A DNA stretch of 64,000 nt from JACOMS01 sp964352785 (GCA_964352785.1 CAYGTI010000014.1:1-64000), one strand, 5' to 3'; shown: positions 26,720-36,111, counted from the first letter of the stretch. Translations and numbers: made by a program. Notes: generated by a model not told the origin, from the sequence alone.

Positions 26720-27655
26720 GTGCAAGTGACAGTCTTAAACAACATTAGCGCAGTCCAAGCGCTTGCACTTTTTCTCGATCACCTCTCCGGTGAGCGTAGG
26801 CTTGCCGTCAAAACAGTTGAAGTCTACCGACGAGATATCTCTGCTTTTCTTCTCTTTCAAACAGATCACTTGGGCAGAACGCCGATGCTAAATGATCTTG
26901 CATCCTTAAAAGTGACGGACTTTCGCGCCTACCTCGCACACCGCCGCCGCGGCGAGATGTCATTATCTGCGGCCTCAATTGCGCAGCACCTGTCCGCGCT
27001 CCGCACATTTTATCGTTACCTTCGCCGCCGCTGGGATATAAATTGCGATGCGCTGAGCCTCATTAAAGGGCCGAGAGCAAAACCACCCCTACCCAAAGCG
27101 CTCAGCCCGTCAGGAGCCAAAGACATGGTGTCCAGTGCAAACCACAGAGATGAACGCCCTTGGGTCAATGCCCGCAACGTTGCTGTCATGATGCTACTTT
27201 ACGGGGCGGGTCTGCGTATTTCAGAAGCCTTGTCGTTGACGGGCGCGGATGTTCCTCTTGGGGACGGGCTTCACATTACAGGGAAGGGCGGCAAGGTAAG
27301 AGCGGTTCCTCTGCTACCCGCCGTGCGCGCCGCAGTCGATGCGTATGTCAGGCTTTATAAAAGACCTTTGCCGCCTGAAAAACCGCTCTTTCGCGGTATT
27401 CGCGGGGGCGGATTATCTGCCCGCCAAGTTCAGATGGATATGGCCCATCTTCGCGGAGCGCTTGGCCTTCCGGAAACCGCAACCCCACATGCTCTGCGCC
27501 ATAGCTTTGCAACGCATTTGCTCGCCGGAGGAGGAGATTTGCGAACGATCCAGCAATTACTTGGACATGAGAGCCTTACAACAACACAGCGATATACTGA
27601 TGTTGACGCCGCCGCGCTACGCCGCGTTCATACGGCCGCTCACCCCCGCGCGTAA
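26720..27655 (+). CDS. xerC: Tyrosine recombinase XerC
   Basis: 311 residues. SAM-like N-terminal core-binding domain and C-terminal catalytic domain with Arg166 (GAGLRISEAL), the Lys in GKGGKVRAVPL, HxxR in HALRHSFATHLL, the second His in LLGHESLTTTQRYT and the Tyr nucleophile in the same block. It resolves chromosome dimers at dif with XerD. Length and lack of phage neighbours favour the housekeeping recombinase over an integrase. The start is a GTG at 26720 without a clear ribosome binding site. XerC versus XerD is judged by overall look. Confidence 0.88.
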   Translation: MQVTVLNNISAVQALALFLDHLSGERRLAVKTVEVYRRDISAFLLFQTDHLGRTPMLNDLASLKVTDFRAYLAHRRRGEMSLSAASIAQHLSALRTFYRYLRRRWDINCDALSLIKGPRAKPPLPKALSPSGAKDMVSSANHRDERPWVNARNVAVMMLLYGAGLRISEALSLTGADVPLGDGLHITGKGGKVRAVPLLPAVRAAVDAYVRLYKRPLPPEKPLFRGIRGGGLSARQVQMDMAHLRGALGLPETATPHALRHSFATHLLAGGGDLRTIQQLLGHESLTTTQRYTDVDAAALRRVHTAAHPRA

Positions 27656-27671
27656 ATATGTGGGCATAATA

Positions 27672-28460
27672 CTATTCAAAGGATGAACTCGCGGTATCAG
27701 CAATCAGAAACACATCTGATCCACCAAGCGTGAGCGGGCCATGCCCGCGGGGCAAACGGTCAAACCGGACCATCGCCATACCCAAACGGCCCTGCATATG
27801 CATAATTTCACCGACCACACGCTCGCCCAAAAGCAATTTATCTCCTTCAATATTATCAGACACCTCAAACGCGGCCATGCGCTTGCGTACCTCTGTCTTT
27901 CTGTGCATGCGGCTGACGACTTCTTGGCCAACGTAGCAGCCTTTCTGGAAATCCAAGCCTGCGAGCTTGTCCATATTTGCGTTCGCCGGAAACGTTTCGC
28001 CCGTGCCAAAATCCCAGTGGCTGTCGGGTAAATTGAGCGAAAGTCGGTGCATGTTCCAAGCCACATCGCTGACGAGATCAGATGGGGGTGTTTTATTTGC
28101 GGCGCACAGCATCCGCCCCGCTTTAGCGTGTCTGGGATCAACGCTCCCATGGGCGACATCCTCGCCCCATAGCGCATAAACTTGCATCTCGGCGCTAACA
28201 TCTTCGATCACAATCGGTGCCCGCAGTCGGTACATTTTGAGCGGTTTAAACAAGGCCTCACCAAATTTGGCCGGAGTTTCAATATATAGACCGCCGCTTT
28301 GCCAGACAAACAAATCAGCAATAATTTTACCCTGCGGTGTCAGCAAAGCTGCAAATGTGAGAGGCGGGTGAAAGCTATTGGTCAACAGACCTTCCAGCCA
28401 AGCGGCCGCGCCGTCGCCTGAAATTTTAAATATAGTTCGGTTCAGATTGGCTATTGGCAT
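27672..28460 (-). CDS. ygfZ: YgfZ/GcvT-like folate-binding Fe-S repair protein
   Basis: 262 residues. The hallmark motif KGCYVGQEVVSRMHRKTEVRK near residue 170 (K-G-C-[YF]-x-G-Q-E) identifies the YgfZ/IBA57 family, which uses tetrahydrofolate in maintaining iron-sulfur enzymes. N terminus LNRTIFKISGDGAAAWLEGLLTNS is typical. ATG 28460 is preceded by AGGAG. It converges with xerC, whose stop is 17 bases away, and ends a region with a terminator-like stem upstream. Confidence 0.93.
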   Translation of the reverse strand: MPIANLNRTIFKISGDGAAAWLEGLLTNSFHPPLTFAALLTPQGKIIADLFVWQSGGLYIETPAKFGEALFKPLKMYRLRAPIVIEDVSAEMQVYALWGEDVAHGSVDPRHAKAGRMLCAANKTPPSDLVSDVAWNMHRLSLNLPDSHWDFGTGETFPANANMDKLAGLDFQKGCYVGQEVVSRMHRKTEVRKRMAAFEVSDNIEGDKLLLGERVVGEIMHMQGRLGMAMVRFDRLPRGHGPLTLGGSDVFLIADTASSSFE

Positions 28461-28543
28461 GTAACGCTCCTGTGGGCTATCATATGGCAATAGGTTTGCA
28501 AGTCCGCAAGTACGCGTGCTTAAGGTGTTTAGCCTTGATATAC

Positions 28544-28569
28544 ATAAAGCGGCCCAAAGACCGCTTTAT
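28544..28569 (-). terminator. Hairpin terminator downstream of the DUF1761 gene
   Basis: ATAAAGCGG (28544-28552) and CCGCTTTAT (28561-28569) form a perfect 9-bp stem with an 8-base loop. On the minus strand the stem ends in CTTTAT, a weak T-tract. It lies 27 bases after the DUF1761 stop and before ygfZ. Confidence 0.5.
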
Positions 28570-28595
28570 CAGTGTGTCTTAAATGGAGACGCCGT

Positions 28596-29033
28596 TTAGC
28601 CGATAGCGTCCTTACCCCGGAAAGCCGCATAGATCGCCGCCATCGCCAGATAACCCACCAGCAAATGCGTAAAGTCGACGATATAACCGCTCAAACTGTA
28701 GCTTCCATACAAACAGGCATAGGCCATAATCGGCGCTGCAATAGTAACAAACAACCAAAAAGTGACTTTCAGGCAAGCTGGGAGGCGTTTGGCTCCTGCA
28801 AGATTAATGACCATTAAAACGCCCAATGCTTGGCCCAATGATACGAGTAAACCCCAAACAAACACCATCGCGCCGAGCGCCTCCATATTTGCCTCCGCTT
28901 GCGCCTTGGTCATACCGGATGCTTCAAGCCACTGAGCTTCGAAGAGCATCCCGTACCAGATAAACCCGACCATGTAGAAAACGATGGTTGCAAGTAAGAC
29001 AGCCAACCAACTGGTATTCATAATTTTTGGCAT
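28596..29033 (-). CDS. DUF1761 family membrane protein
   Basis: 145 residues with four hydrophobic helices. The NTSWLAVLLATIVFYMVGFIWYG N terminus with W and Y in the first helix, and the GYLAMAAIYAAF end are typical of DUF1761, a four-helix bacterial family without known function. ATG 29033 is preceded by GGGGA five bases away, so upstream Met codons are rejected. It is divergent from metG by 175 bases. Confidence 0.82.
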   Translation of the reverse strand: MPKIMNTSWLAVLLATIVFYMVGFIWYGMLFEAQWLEASGMTKAQAEANMEALGAMVFVWGLLVSLGQALGVLMVINLAGAKRLPACLKVTFWLFVTIAAPIMAYACLYGSYSLSGYIVDFTHLLVGYLAMAAIYAAFRGKDAIG

Positions 29034-29208
29034 AAATTTCCCCATTTTAGTGTAGCCATGATTGGCTATCGCAGAAAGGCTAGCAAAATTTAGAGTTAAT
29101 TTCCAGTTAATTGAGTTTTGAAACAAAAGTCCGCTTTGCTCAATGATCAAAAGTGCTTGCGTGACTACGCCGCCGCGTTAGAACAATCGCCAAACAAAAG
29201 GACGGTTC

Positions 29209-30927
29209 ATGGCCCGCATTCTTATTACTTCCGCACTGCCTTACATCAACGGTGTCAAACATCTTGGCAATCTGGCGGGCTCTATGCTGCCCGCCGACGT
29301 TTACGCTCGCGCGATGCGCCTGATGGGACATGAGGTTCTGTATATTTGCGCAACGGATGAACACGGCACTCCGGCAGAGCTCGCGGCAAAGGATGCCGGG
29401 CTCGCTGTGGCCGATTACTGCGCGGCCATGCACGAAGCGCAAAAATCAGCGGGCGAAAATTTTCGTCTGTCATTTGATTACTTTGGCCGTTCTTCTGCCC
29501 CGTCGAACCATGCGTTAACTCAGCAATTTGCCACCGTTTTAGAAGCAAATGGTCTATTAGAGGAACGTACCTCGCGGCAGGTTTACTCCAACACAGATGG
29601 GCGTTTTCTACCGGACCGTTATGTTGAGGGCACTTGCCCCAATTGTGAGTTTGAAAAAGCGCGCGGCGACCAATGTGATAATTGCGGCAAACTGCTTGAT
29701 CCCGTAGATTTGATTGATCCTTATTCTGCCGTCTCTGGCTCCAAAGATGTCGAAGTGCGCGAAACCAATCACCTCTATTTAAAACAATCCGATATGGCTG
29801 AACGCCTCAGGGCCTGGATTGATGGGTCCAAAGGTTGGCCCAATCTTGCGACGTCTATAGCCTATAAGTGGCTGGATGAAGGTCTGCGTGACCGCGCGAT
29901 CACACGTGATTTAAAATGGGGTATTCCTGTCACCGACGCGGATGGAAACTTGCGCGAGGGTTTTGAGACAAAAGTCTTCTATGTCTGGTTCGATGCCCCG
30001 ATTGAGTATATCGCGGCAACGCAAGACTGGGCCGCGCAGACAGGCCAAGAGTGGGAGCGGTGGTGGCGCACAGATAAAGGCGCGGACAATGTTCAGTATG
30101 TTCAGTTTATGGGTAAGGACAACGTTGCCTTTCACACCTTGTCCTTTCCAACGACAATATTAGGATCCGGTGAGCCGTGGAAATTGGTTGACCAACTCAA
30201 AGCCTTTAACTGGGTCACATGGTATGGCGGTAAATTCTCGACCAGTGAAAAGCGCGGCGTGTTTATGGATCAAGCCATTGACATTGCGCCGTCTGATTAT
30301 TGGCGCTGGCACCTGATGGCGAACGCGCCGGAAAGCACAGATGCGGCGTTTACGTGGGAAGAGTTCCAAGCCGGAATTAATTCTGATCTTGCCAATGTTC
30401 TGGGTAATTTTGTCAACCGGATCACAAAATATACAGTCTCAAAGTTCGGCGGCCAAGTGCCGGGCGGCGGAGAACCCGGCGAAGCGGAGAGTTGGATCAT
30501 AAAAGAGCTACAAACGCGCTTGCCTGCGCTCATATCATATTATGAGGCGCGAGAGTTTCGCAAAGCCATGGCAGAGACCCGGGCGATATGGGCCGCCGGG
30601 AATGAATACCTTACCAAAGCCGCGCCTTGGACTCATTATAAAACCGATGCGGATCAAGCCGCTATTGGGACTCGTACCGGGCTTAACTTGGTCGCTTTGT
30701 TCGGCATTCTCGCCCAGCCTATTATACCCGACGCGGCAGCAAAAATCTTGGGCGCTATGAATATTCCAGAGGAAAATCGAACTTGGAAATTTGGAGACTT
30801 TTCCGATATTCCAAACCTTATAGACGTTCTCCCGTTAGGGTTGAATATTTTTGCGCCTGATGTTTTATTTGCAAAAATCGAAGATTCAGATATTGAAGCT
30901 TGGTCAGAAAGATTCGGGGGAGAGTAA
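29209..30927 (+). CDS. metG: Methionyl-tRNA synthetase
   Basis: 572 residues. Class I aminoacyl-tRNA synthetase charging tRNA-Met. HIGH-like motif PYINGVKHLGN at 10-20, a zinc knuckle CPNCEF...CDNCGK near 145-165, and the KMSKS counterpart FSTSEKRG near residue 345. The C-terminal tRNA-binding dimerisation domain of E. coli MetG is absent, giving the short form. Housekeeping gene; no operon partner in close coupling, the next gene starting 55 bases on. Confidence 0.97.
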   Translation: MARILITSALPYINGVKHLGNLAGSMLPADVYARAMRLMGHEVLYICATDEHGTPAELAAKDAGLAVADYCAAMHEAQKSAGENFRLSFDYFGRSSAPSNHALTQQFATVLEANGLLEERTSRQVYSNTDGRFLPDRYVEGTCPNCEFEKARGDQCDNCGKLLDPVDLIDPYSAVSGSKDVEVRETNHLYLKQSDMAERLRAWIDGSKGWPNLATSIAYKWLDEGLRDRAITRDLKWGIPVTDADGNLREGFETKVFYVWFDAPIEYIAATQDWAAQTGQEWERWWRTDKGADNVQYVQFMGKDNVAFHTLSFPTTILGSGEPWKLVDQLKAFNWVTWYGGKFSTSEKRGVFMDQAIDIAPSDYWRWHLMANAPESTDAAFTWEEFQAGINSDLANVLGNFVNRITKYTVSKFGGQVPGGGEPGEAESWIIKELQTRLPALISYYEAREFRKAMAETRAIWAAGNEYLTKAAPWTHYKTDADQAAIGTRTGLNLVALFGILAQPIIPDAAAKILGAMNIPEENRTWKFGDFSDIPNLIDVLPLGLNIFAPDVLFAKIEDSDIEAWSERFGGE

Positions 30928-30982
30928 TTATGGATTTTAGTACGGCGGCCAAGCTTATACGTTTGACTAAGCGCTTATCTAA

Positions 30983-31585
30983 ATGAAACTCTACGATTAC
31001 CTCCCGTCTGGTAATTCCTATAAAGTGCGTCTGCTGCTCTCTTATTTAGGAGTACCTTACACGCATGTTCCGATCAATATTATTACCGGAGACAGTCAGA
31101 CGCAGGCCTACAAAGCGCTTAATCCTGCGGGACAGATACCCTTGCTAGAGCTGTCAGATGGACGGCGGATTGCAGAGAGTAATGCGATCCTGTTTTTCCT
31201 CGCGGAAGGCACGCCCTATTGGCCGTCCAATGTGTTTGACCAAGCTAAAGCTTTGCAGTGGATGTTTTTCGAACAATATAAACACGAGCCCTTTATCGCT
31301 GTCGCCCGATATATTCACCGCTATGCGATGGAGCGCCGCGAAGGAGAGTTGGAAAACCTCATGCCAAAAGGGTATGCGGCTCTCGACATTATGGAGTCCC
31401 ATCTAGCAGATTATCTATGGTTTGTCGGAAGCGGGCCCACTATTGCCGATATTGCGCTTTACGCCTACACCCATGTCGCAAGTGAAGGCGGGTTTGATTT
31501 AACCCAATATCCAAATATTTTGGCATGGCTTGACCGCGTATCTGATCACCCCAGACACATCCGCATTACGGATGAACCAACATGA
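30983..31585 (+). CDS. Glutathione S-transferase family protein
   Basis: 200 residues. Thioredoxin-like N-terminal domain with YDYLPSGNSYKVRLLLSYLG (Ser/Asn near the glutathione site) and GQIPLLELSDGRRIAESNAI, the conserved cis-Pro and ES pair that bind glutathione; a helical C-terminal domain with TIADIALYAY. Fifty-five bases after metG on the same strand. Substrate not evident. Confidence 0.92.
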   Translation: MKLYDYLPSGNSYKVRLLLSYLGVPYTHVPINIITGDSQTQAYKALNPAGQIPLLELSDGRRIAESNAILFFLAEGTPYWPSNVFDQAKALQWMFFEQYKHEPFIAVARYIHRYAMERREGELENLMPKGYAALDIMESHLADYLWFVGSGPTIADIALYAYTHVASEGGFDLTQYPNILAWLDRVSDHPRHIRITDEPT

Positions 31586-31747
31586 GGTATCACCCCTAAA
31601 CTCTATTTGATAAGCTGCACCTGCACACGTTTAAACCTTGCCAGCAGGCGAAAAGCTAATGCATTTCAGGTTTAATCATACTCAGAAGGGCATCGGAAAA
31701 TGGGTGAAAAAAGACCAATTTTTGAATCCATTTCAACGCGAATTTCA

Positions 31748-32566
31748 CTAGATATCTAAAAGCTGGGTCAAAGGCACGTGATCAGAGGGTTTTTCTTTGA
31801 CCCGCCACGGCGTTAATATGGCGTGGCCATCCGGCCCCATAGCTTCTGCAGCAGGCCGTAATTTAGCGCTGACCCAAATGTGATCCAGACGCCGGCCGCG
31901 ATTGGATGCAAAGACATCTTTAGCCCGGTATGACCACCACGAATAAAGTTTATCCTCCTCGGCTGCGAACAACCTGGAACAGTCGGTAAAATCATGTGTC
32001 GTTAAAAGGTCATTCAATATATCCACCTCAAGCGGAGTGTGACTGACAACTTTGAGCAATTGCTTATGTGACCAGACATCATTTTCATGCGGCGCAATAT
32101 TGAAATCTCCAACAATGACTTGCCCTGCATCGCCCAGCACAAAGCGCTCGGTAAAATACATTTTCATGGCTGCTAAAAAATCGAGTTTATGCTGAAACTT
32201 ATCATTCACAACAGGATCCGCTATATCCCCGCCCGCTGGTACATAAAAATTATGAAGCTCAAACGGGTCAGTCGTCATGACGCGGGTGCTGACATGACGG
32301 GCATGATCCAACGGGCAAAAGGAGGTTTCAATTCTCTCAAGTGGAATTTTGGATAATATGGCAACGCCGTGATAGGCTTTCTGGCCGGACACTTCGATAT
32401 GGACGTATCCAGCATCAATAAAAGGTTGATACGGAAACTGTTCAGGCAGGCATTTAATCTCCTGCAGGCACAAAACATCCGGTTTATCTTCGGCTAAATA
32501 ATCCAGCACAAGTTGACACCGCAAGCGGACGGAGTTGATGTTCCATGTCGAAATTTTAATAGGCAT
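31748..32566 (-). CDS. xthA: Exodeoxyribonuclease III
   Basis: 272 residues. Endonuclease/exonuclease/phosphatase fold AP endonuclease. STWNINSVRLR at the N terminus, catalytic Glu in CLQEIKC, GDFNIAP, and the C-terminal GRRLDHIWVS plus PSDHVPL contain the metal and catalytic residues. It repairs abasic sites in DNA. The 162 bases between it and the convergent GST contain no recognisable gene or strong terminator. Confidence 0.95.
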   Translation of the reverse strand: MPIKISTWNINSVRLRCQLVLDYLAEDKPDVLCLQEIKCLPEQFPYQPFIDAGYVHIEVSGQKAYHGVAILSKIPLERIETSFCPLDHARHVSTRVMTTDPFELHNFYVPAGGDIADPVVNDKFQHKLDFLAAMKMYFTERFVLGDAGQVIVGDFNIAPHENDVWSHKQLLKVVSHTPLEVDILNDLLTTHDFTDCSRLFAAEEDKLYSWWSYRAKDVFASNRGRRLDHIWVSAKLRPAAEAMGPDGHAILTPWRVKEKPSDHVPLTQLLDI

Positions 32567-32650
32567 GGTACGTGATGTAGCGTCATAGCTGGTTAGGCAA
32601 GTCTTATTTTACTGAAAATGAACGTATATTTTGCGGATAGAATTTCGAAT

Positions 32651-33592
32651 TTATTGAAACTCAAGACGTTCCTGCGAGAAGTAAAATAAAGACTGAATTT
32701 CTGGATCAAGTTCGATTTCGGCATCATCTGAGAGTGCGAAAATTTTACGGAAAGTTTCCTTGCGCTCAGCAAGCGCTGTTTCAAAATCCATTTCGATTTT
32801 AGCTTTCGCGCCAGACACCTCAAGCTCGAAGAGTAAACGTTCATATAAATCCATCCTGCCGAAAAGGTAGAACGATTCATATAATATCTTGCTGGCGATT
32901 TTGTCATGAATATCACGGTAAGCAAGTTGACTAAATATTTTTGAAACCGGCTTGAAGAGGAAATCAATTTCCTCGCCGATCTGCGGGTCCCGCAAAGCTC
33001 GAGACTTGAACTTCAAAAACTGGTCTTCAGCCGCCTTAATCAAACTCTCGTCAACATGATTATTATAGATAATGAGGATATCGATGTCTGAGCCTTTTAT
33101 TGTGGTTTCATACTCAGGATGAATCCGGGGAACAGCATGGCCAAGAAAATAGGCCACGTCGCCAGATATGAAAAAACAAGCATTTTCACTTAACGCCCCC
33201 AAAACATCTTCATCCAGAGACAAGATGGCTTGCCGCGCGATGCCCGTTTTATGGCGGCTGATTGTACGGTGTTTGTTTGATAGCAATGCGCTACTCTCGA
33301 GCGCTTGTGTGCGTTGATGCGGTTGAAAGACAAGGCTGAAAGTCAAAAAATCACGTAAAATAGACGGGCTGAGACGCAATTGGTTTTCGCGCAGGATATC
33401 ATACCGGAGGTAATAACGGGCACAATTAATAACCCGTAGCATGTTGGACTGGTAACACACCCGCCAGAGGTCGATTGGGTTTGCCTCTGATGTTTTTAAG
33501 GAAAGCTCATTTCCTGTCAAAGGGCCATGAGTCTCAAGCACGTCCATCACGCGGGCTTCAAGCGGGTAAAGGGTGTGATCAGGTGTTATCAT
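32651..33592 (-). CDS. Predicted nucleotidyltransferase with N-terminal winged-helix domain
   Basis: 313 residues; no named family recognised. The first ~75 residues read like a winged helix (RVMDVLETHGPLTGNELSLK). A nucleotidyltransferase-like core follows: SGDVAYFLG (143-151), then KGSDIDILI with Asp169 and Asp171 in the hDxDh arrangement, and a possible third carboxylate at Asp210 (EEIDFLFKP). The rest is helical. This fits the polymerase-beta superfamily layout, but a helix-turn-helix plus NTase could be a regulator, an antitoxin-like enzyme or an RNA modifier. It stands alone between xthA and a small monooxygenase. Confidence 0.7.
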   Translation of the reverse strand: MITPDHTLYPLEARVMDVLETHGPLTGNELSLKTSEANPIDLWRVCYQSNMLRVINCARYYLRYDILRENQLRLSPSILRDFLTFSLVFQPHQRTQALESSALLSNKHRTISRHKTGIARQAILSLDEDVLGALSENACFFISGDVAYFLGHAVPRIHPEYETTIKGSDIDILIIYNNHVDESLIKAAEDQFLKFKSRALRDPQIGEEIDFLFKPVSKIFSQLAYRDIHDKIASKILYESFYLFGRMDLYERLLFELEVSGAKAKIEMDFETALAERKETFRKIFALSDDAEIELDPEIQSLFYFSQERLEFQ

Positions 33593-33654
33593 ATCTTATC
33601 TCCACTCTTGCCGAGCAACAGAGCCCCTCTGTGAAGTTCGTTAAGCCCCGTTGT

Positions 33655-33945
33655 CTAGGACACAGACTCATAAACTTGAATATCCGGGCGAGCCGCAAGG
33701 CAAGCGCCTAGTGCGGGCTGCGCAGCAAGGAAATAATCTGTTTTGCCGTGCGCGTCTAAAGCCGCTTGATTCGCATATTTTTCCATAAAGACATATACAC
33801 TTGGATCACTCTTTGATTTGAAAAGCTCATAAAGCACGCAGCCATCTTCGTTGGCATTGACTTTATGTGCGAGCGCTGAGGCTGCCGTTTCAAAATCCGC
33901 TTCTTTGCCTTCGGTTACGGTGAGTTTTGCAATAACGCCTATCAT
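33655..33945 (-). CDS. Antibiotic biosynthesis monooxygenase (ABM) domain protein
   Basis: 96 residues, one ABM/quinol-monooxygenase domain: VIAKLTVTEGKEADFETAA, then ANEDGCVLYELFKSKSDPSVYVFMEKYANQAALDAH. Members are small ferredoxin-like dimers that oxidise quinols or act in reactive-aldehyde handling. The gene lies alone between hutC and the nucleotidyltransferase-like gene on the same strand. Confidence 0.88.
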   Translation of the reverse strand: MIGVIAKLTVTEGKEADFETAASALAHKVNANEDGCVLYELFKSKSDPSVYVFMEKYANQAALDAHGKTDYFLAAQPALGACLAARPDIQVYESVS

Positions 33946-34004
33946 GATAATTCTCTCTTGCTATTTTTTATGGCATGACATGCGGCGCGGAAAAACACCA
34001 ACAC

Positions 34005-34700
34005 TTAAATCCGGGTTTGCATGATAAAACCGGGGGCATAAGCTAACTGTACGCTCGTGATAGAGTCGAGACCATTCCATGTGACCCGGTTGATCATAAA
34101 AATAGCTGCGTCCACATCAATATCTAAAAGTTTGGCCACCGCTTCTGAGGCATTGGCCGCAGAAAATGTAATATCGCCATGCGTAAATAAGGCGTGTTCT
34201 ATCAGCCATTCATTCGCGTTTGTACGTTCAAAGTCTACATTTGAAATCTGGGGAACAGTTTCAAGATTAACCCAGCGGTCTTCAAACATAAACGGCCGCT
34301 CATCAGAAAAATGCAAGGACTTGAGATGCACCTGCTTTTTCCCTGCAGGCAACATCATCGTTTTGCATATGGTTTTCGGGGCGCGCGCAGAATGCCGGGA
34401 GATCAACTTATGACTATATAAAGACCCGCTCTGTTCTACCTGATGACGAATGATCGGAATATTTAAGACAGCCTTGCGGACAGGGTGACGCGAAACGTGT
34501 GTGCCTCCTTTGCGCCGCCGCTCCACAAGGCCAGACTCGGCTAGTTGCCGCAAAGCCCTGTTCACCGTTGCGCGGGCGCAGCCAAATTCCTCTGCCAACA
34601 AAACTTCGCCCGGGATTAACTCGCCCGGACGCCATTCGCGCTCTGAAATTCGGCGGCGAATTTCGGCTTGAATGCTTTGCCATGTTACGCGCTCGCTCAA
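34005..34700 (-). CDS. hutC: Histidine utilisation repressor HutC (GntR family)
   Basis: 231 residues. N-terminal GntR winged helix with PGELIPGEVLLAEEFGCARATVNRALRQLAESGLVERRRKGG and a C-terminal UTRA effector domain that senses urocanate in the family. It starts with TTG two bases after the hutF stop, so hutF and hutC form one unit and the repressor controls its own synthesis. A strong dyad in the hutF-hutI space is its probable operator. Confidence 0.94.
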   Translation of the reverse strand: MSERVTWQSIQAEIRRRISEREWRPGELIPGEVLLAEEFGCARATVNRALRQLAESGLVERRRKGGTHVSRHPVRKAVLNIPIIRHQVEQSGSLYSHKLISRHSARAPKTICKTMMLPAGKKQVHLKSLHFSDERPFMFEDRWVNLETVPQISNVDFERTNANEWLIEHALFTHGDITFSAANASEAVAKLLDIDVDAAIFMINRVTWNGLDSITSVQLAYAPGFIMQTRI

Positions 34701-34702
34701 GG

Positions 34703-36067
34703 CTAGACCCTGTCTCTAAGTGAGAACATACACCTCCGATAAGCTTCGCTTATTTGGCTTCGGTTTATATGCTGACCGTCTTTAACCAAATGCCGTCCAG
34801 CCGACCAAACATCTGTGATCATATGATCACCGCCGGCAAAAATATATGTGTCCAGCAGCATGTCCCCGGCTTTGCCTTCAAGATCGAGATTGCCACCATC
34901 CAGCGCCATCATGTCTGCAAGCAATCCAACTTTAAGACGTCCACTTTGACGTCCGCTCGCCAAAGCGCCGCCTTGTGCTGCGCCCTCAAATAAGACCCGT
35001 CCAGCGGATTTATGCCTCGATGCTAACATAGCCCGGCCATGATGCTTAAGCCGCTGTGAATATTCCAGAGTCCTTAATTCCTCAGACAGGGAAATACGAA
35101 TATTGGAGTCAGAGCCAATACCAAACCGCCCCTCCTGAGTTAAATAACTCACACCATCAAAAATACCGTCGCCCAAATTTGCTTCCGTCATAGGGCATAG
35201 CCCAACAACAGCGCCCGATTTAGCCAGCGCCGTCGTCTCATGTGGCTCTAATTGCGTCGCATGGACAAGGCACCACCTTTCATCAACGCTATGATGGGCC
35301 ACAAGCCATTCTGCTGGTCTCTGCCCATAGGCCGCTAGCACCTCATCAACTTCACCGGATTGTTCGGCCAGATGCATGTGCAGAGGCGCAAAGGGGCGCA
35401 AAGTTGAGACATGTAAGAAACTCTCTGGGCCAACAGCTCTCAAAGAATGCGGCGCTACGCCTAGCCGGGTATCTGTTGGCAAATATTTACACCCTGTTGC
35501 GGCGCTATCCAACAGCGCCGCATATGTATCAATATTATTGCCAAAGCGCACCTGCCCTGCTCCCAAGGCTCTGCCATCACATCCGCCCTGCTCATATAAA
35601 ACAGGCGCCAAGGTTAGACCGATACCGGATTGAGAGGCCGCAGCGGTGATACGGTGGGAAAGCTCAGCTATATTTTCGTAGGGTGTACCGTCCGCCTGAT
35701 GGTGCAAATAGTGAAATTCCACTGATGCTCCGTAACCGGCTTCGAGCATTTCCATCTGAACAAAGGCTGTAATCACTTCTACATCATGCGGCGTGAGCTG
35801 ATCTAAAAACCGGTACATGAGCTTACGCCAAGTCCAAAAATTGTCCTGTGGATCATCGCCCCGCTGCTCTGTCATACCAGCCATCGCGCGCTGAAAGGCA
35901 TGACTATGTACGTTGGCCGGAGCAGGGAGAAGGATGCCGACGCTGATGCCGGACGGCTTAACGCCTGTGTTGACAGATGTAATAATACCATCAGCTCCAA
36001 CGGATACTTTTACATTTTCCTGCCAACCCTCAGCAGTCAAAGCGTGTTTAGCCCATATAGTCTTCAT
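34703..36067 (-). CDS. hutF: Formimidoylglutamate deiminase HutF
   Basis: 454 residues. Amidohydrolase that turns N-formimidoyl-glutamate into N-formylglutamate plus ammonia. Metal site PANVHSHAFQRAMAG near residue 50, HMHLAEQ at mid-protein, and the C-terminal SDSNIRISLSEELR. The presence of HutF together with HutG shows the two-step route used by Pseudomonas-type Hut systems instead of direct formiminoglutamase. Divergent from hutI; its promoter overlaps the same palindrome. Confidence 0.95.
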   Translation of the reverse strand: MKTIWAKHALTAEGWQENVKVSVGADGIITSVNTGVKPSGISVGILLPAPANVHSHAFQRAMAGMTEQRGDDPQDNFWTWRKLMYRFLDQLTPHDVEVITAFVQMEMLEAGYGASVEFHYLHHQADGTPYENIAELSHRITAAASQSGIGLTLAPVLYEQGGCDGRALGAGQVRFGNNIDTYAALLDSAATGCKYLPTDTRLGVAPHSLRAVGPESFLHVSTLRPFAPLHMHLAEQSGEVDEVLAAYGQRPAEWLVAHHSVDERWCLVHATQLEPHETTALAKSGAVVGLCPMTEANLGDGIFDGVSYLTQEGRFGIGSDSNIRISLSEELRTLEYSQRLKHHGRAMLASRHKSAGRVLFEGAAQGGALASGRQSGRLKVGLLADMMALDGGNLDLEGKAGDMLLDTYIFAGGDHMITDVWSAGRHLVKDGQHINRSQISEAYRRCMFSLRDRV

Positions 36068-36081
36068 AGTTTTATCTCGTC

Positions 36082-36111
36082 TTGACAGTTATTATGTATA
36101 GACATAATAAT
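36082..36111. promoter_or_regulatory. hut divergent promoter with HutC-like operator
   Basis: TTATTATGT (36089-36097) and ACATAATAA (36102-36110) form a perfect 9-bp inverted repeat around ATAG; the core TGTATAGACA resembles known HutC sites. On the plus strand TTGACA (36082-36087) and AATAAT (36106-36111) give a promoter with an 18-base spacer for hutI, so the dyad lies across it. Binding would repress hutI-hutH-hutG-hutU and hutF-hutC together. Confidence 0.7.

Noticed and set aside
26720..27655. XerC-like gene as an integrase marking a mobile element
   Set aside because: No attachment repeats, phage genes or tRNA are near; neighbours are housekeeping genes and the domain layout is that of XerC.
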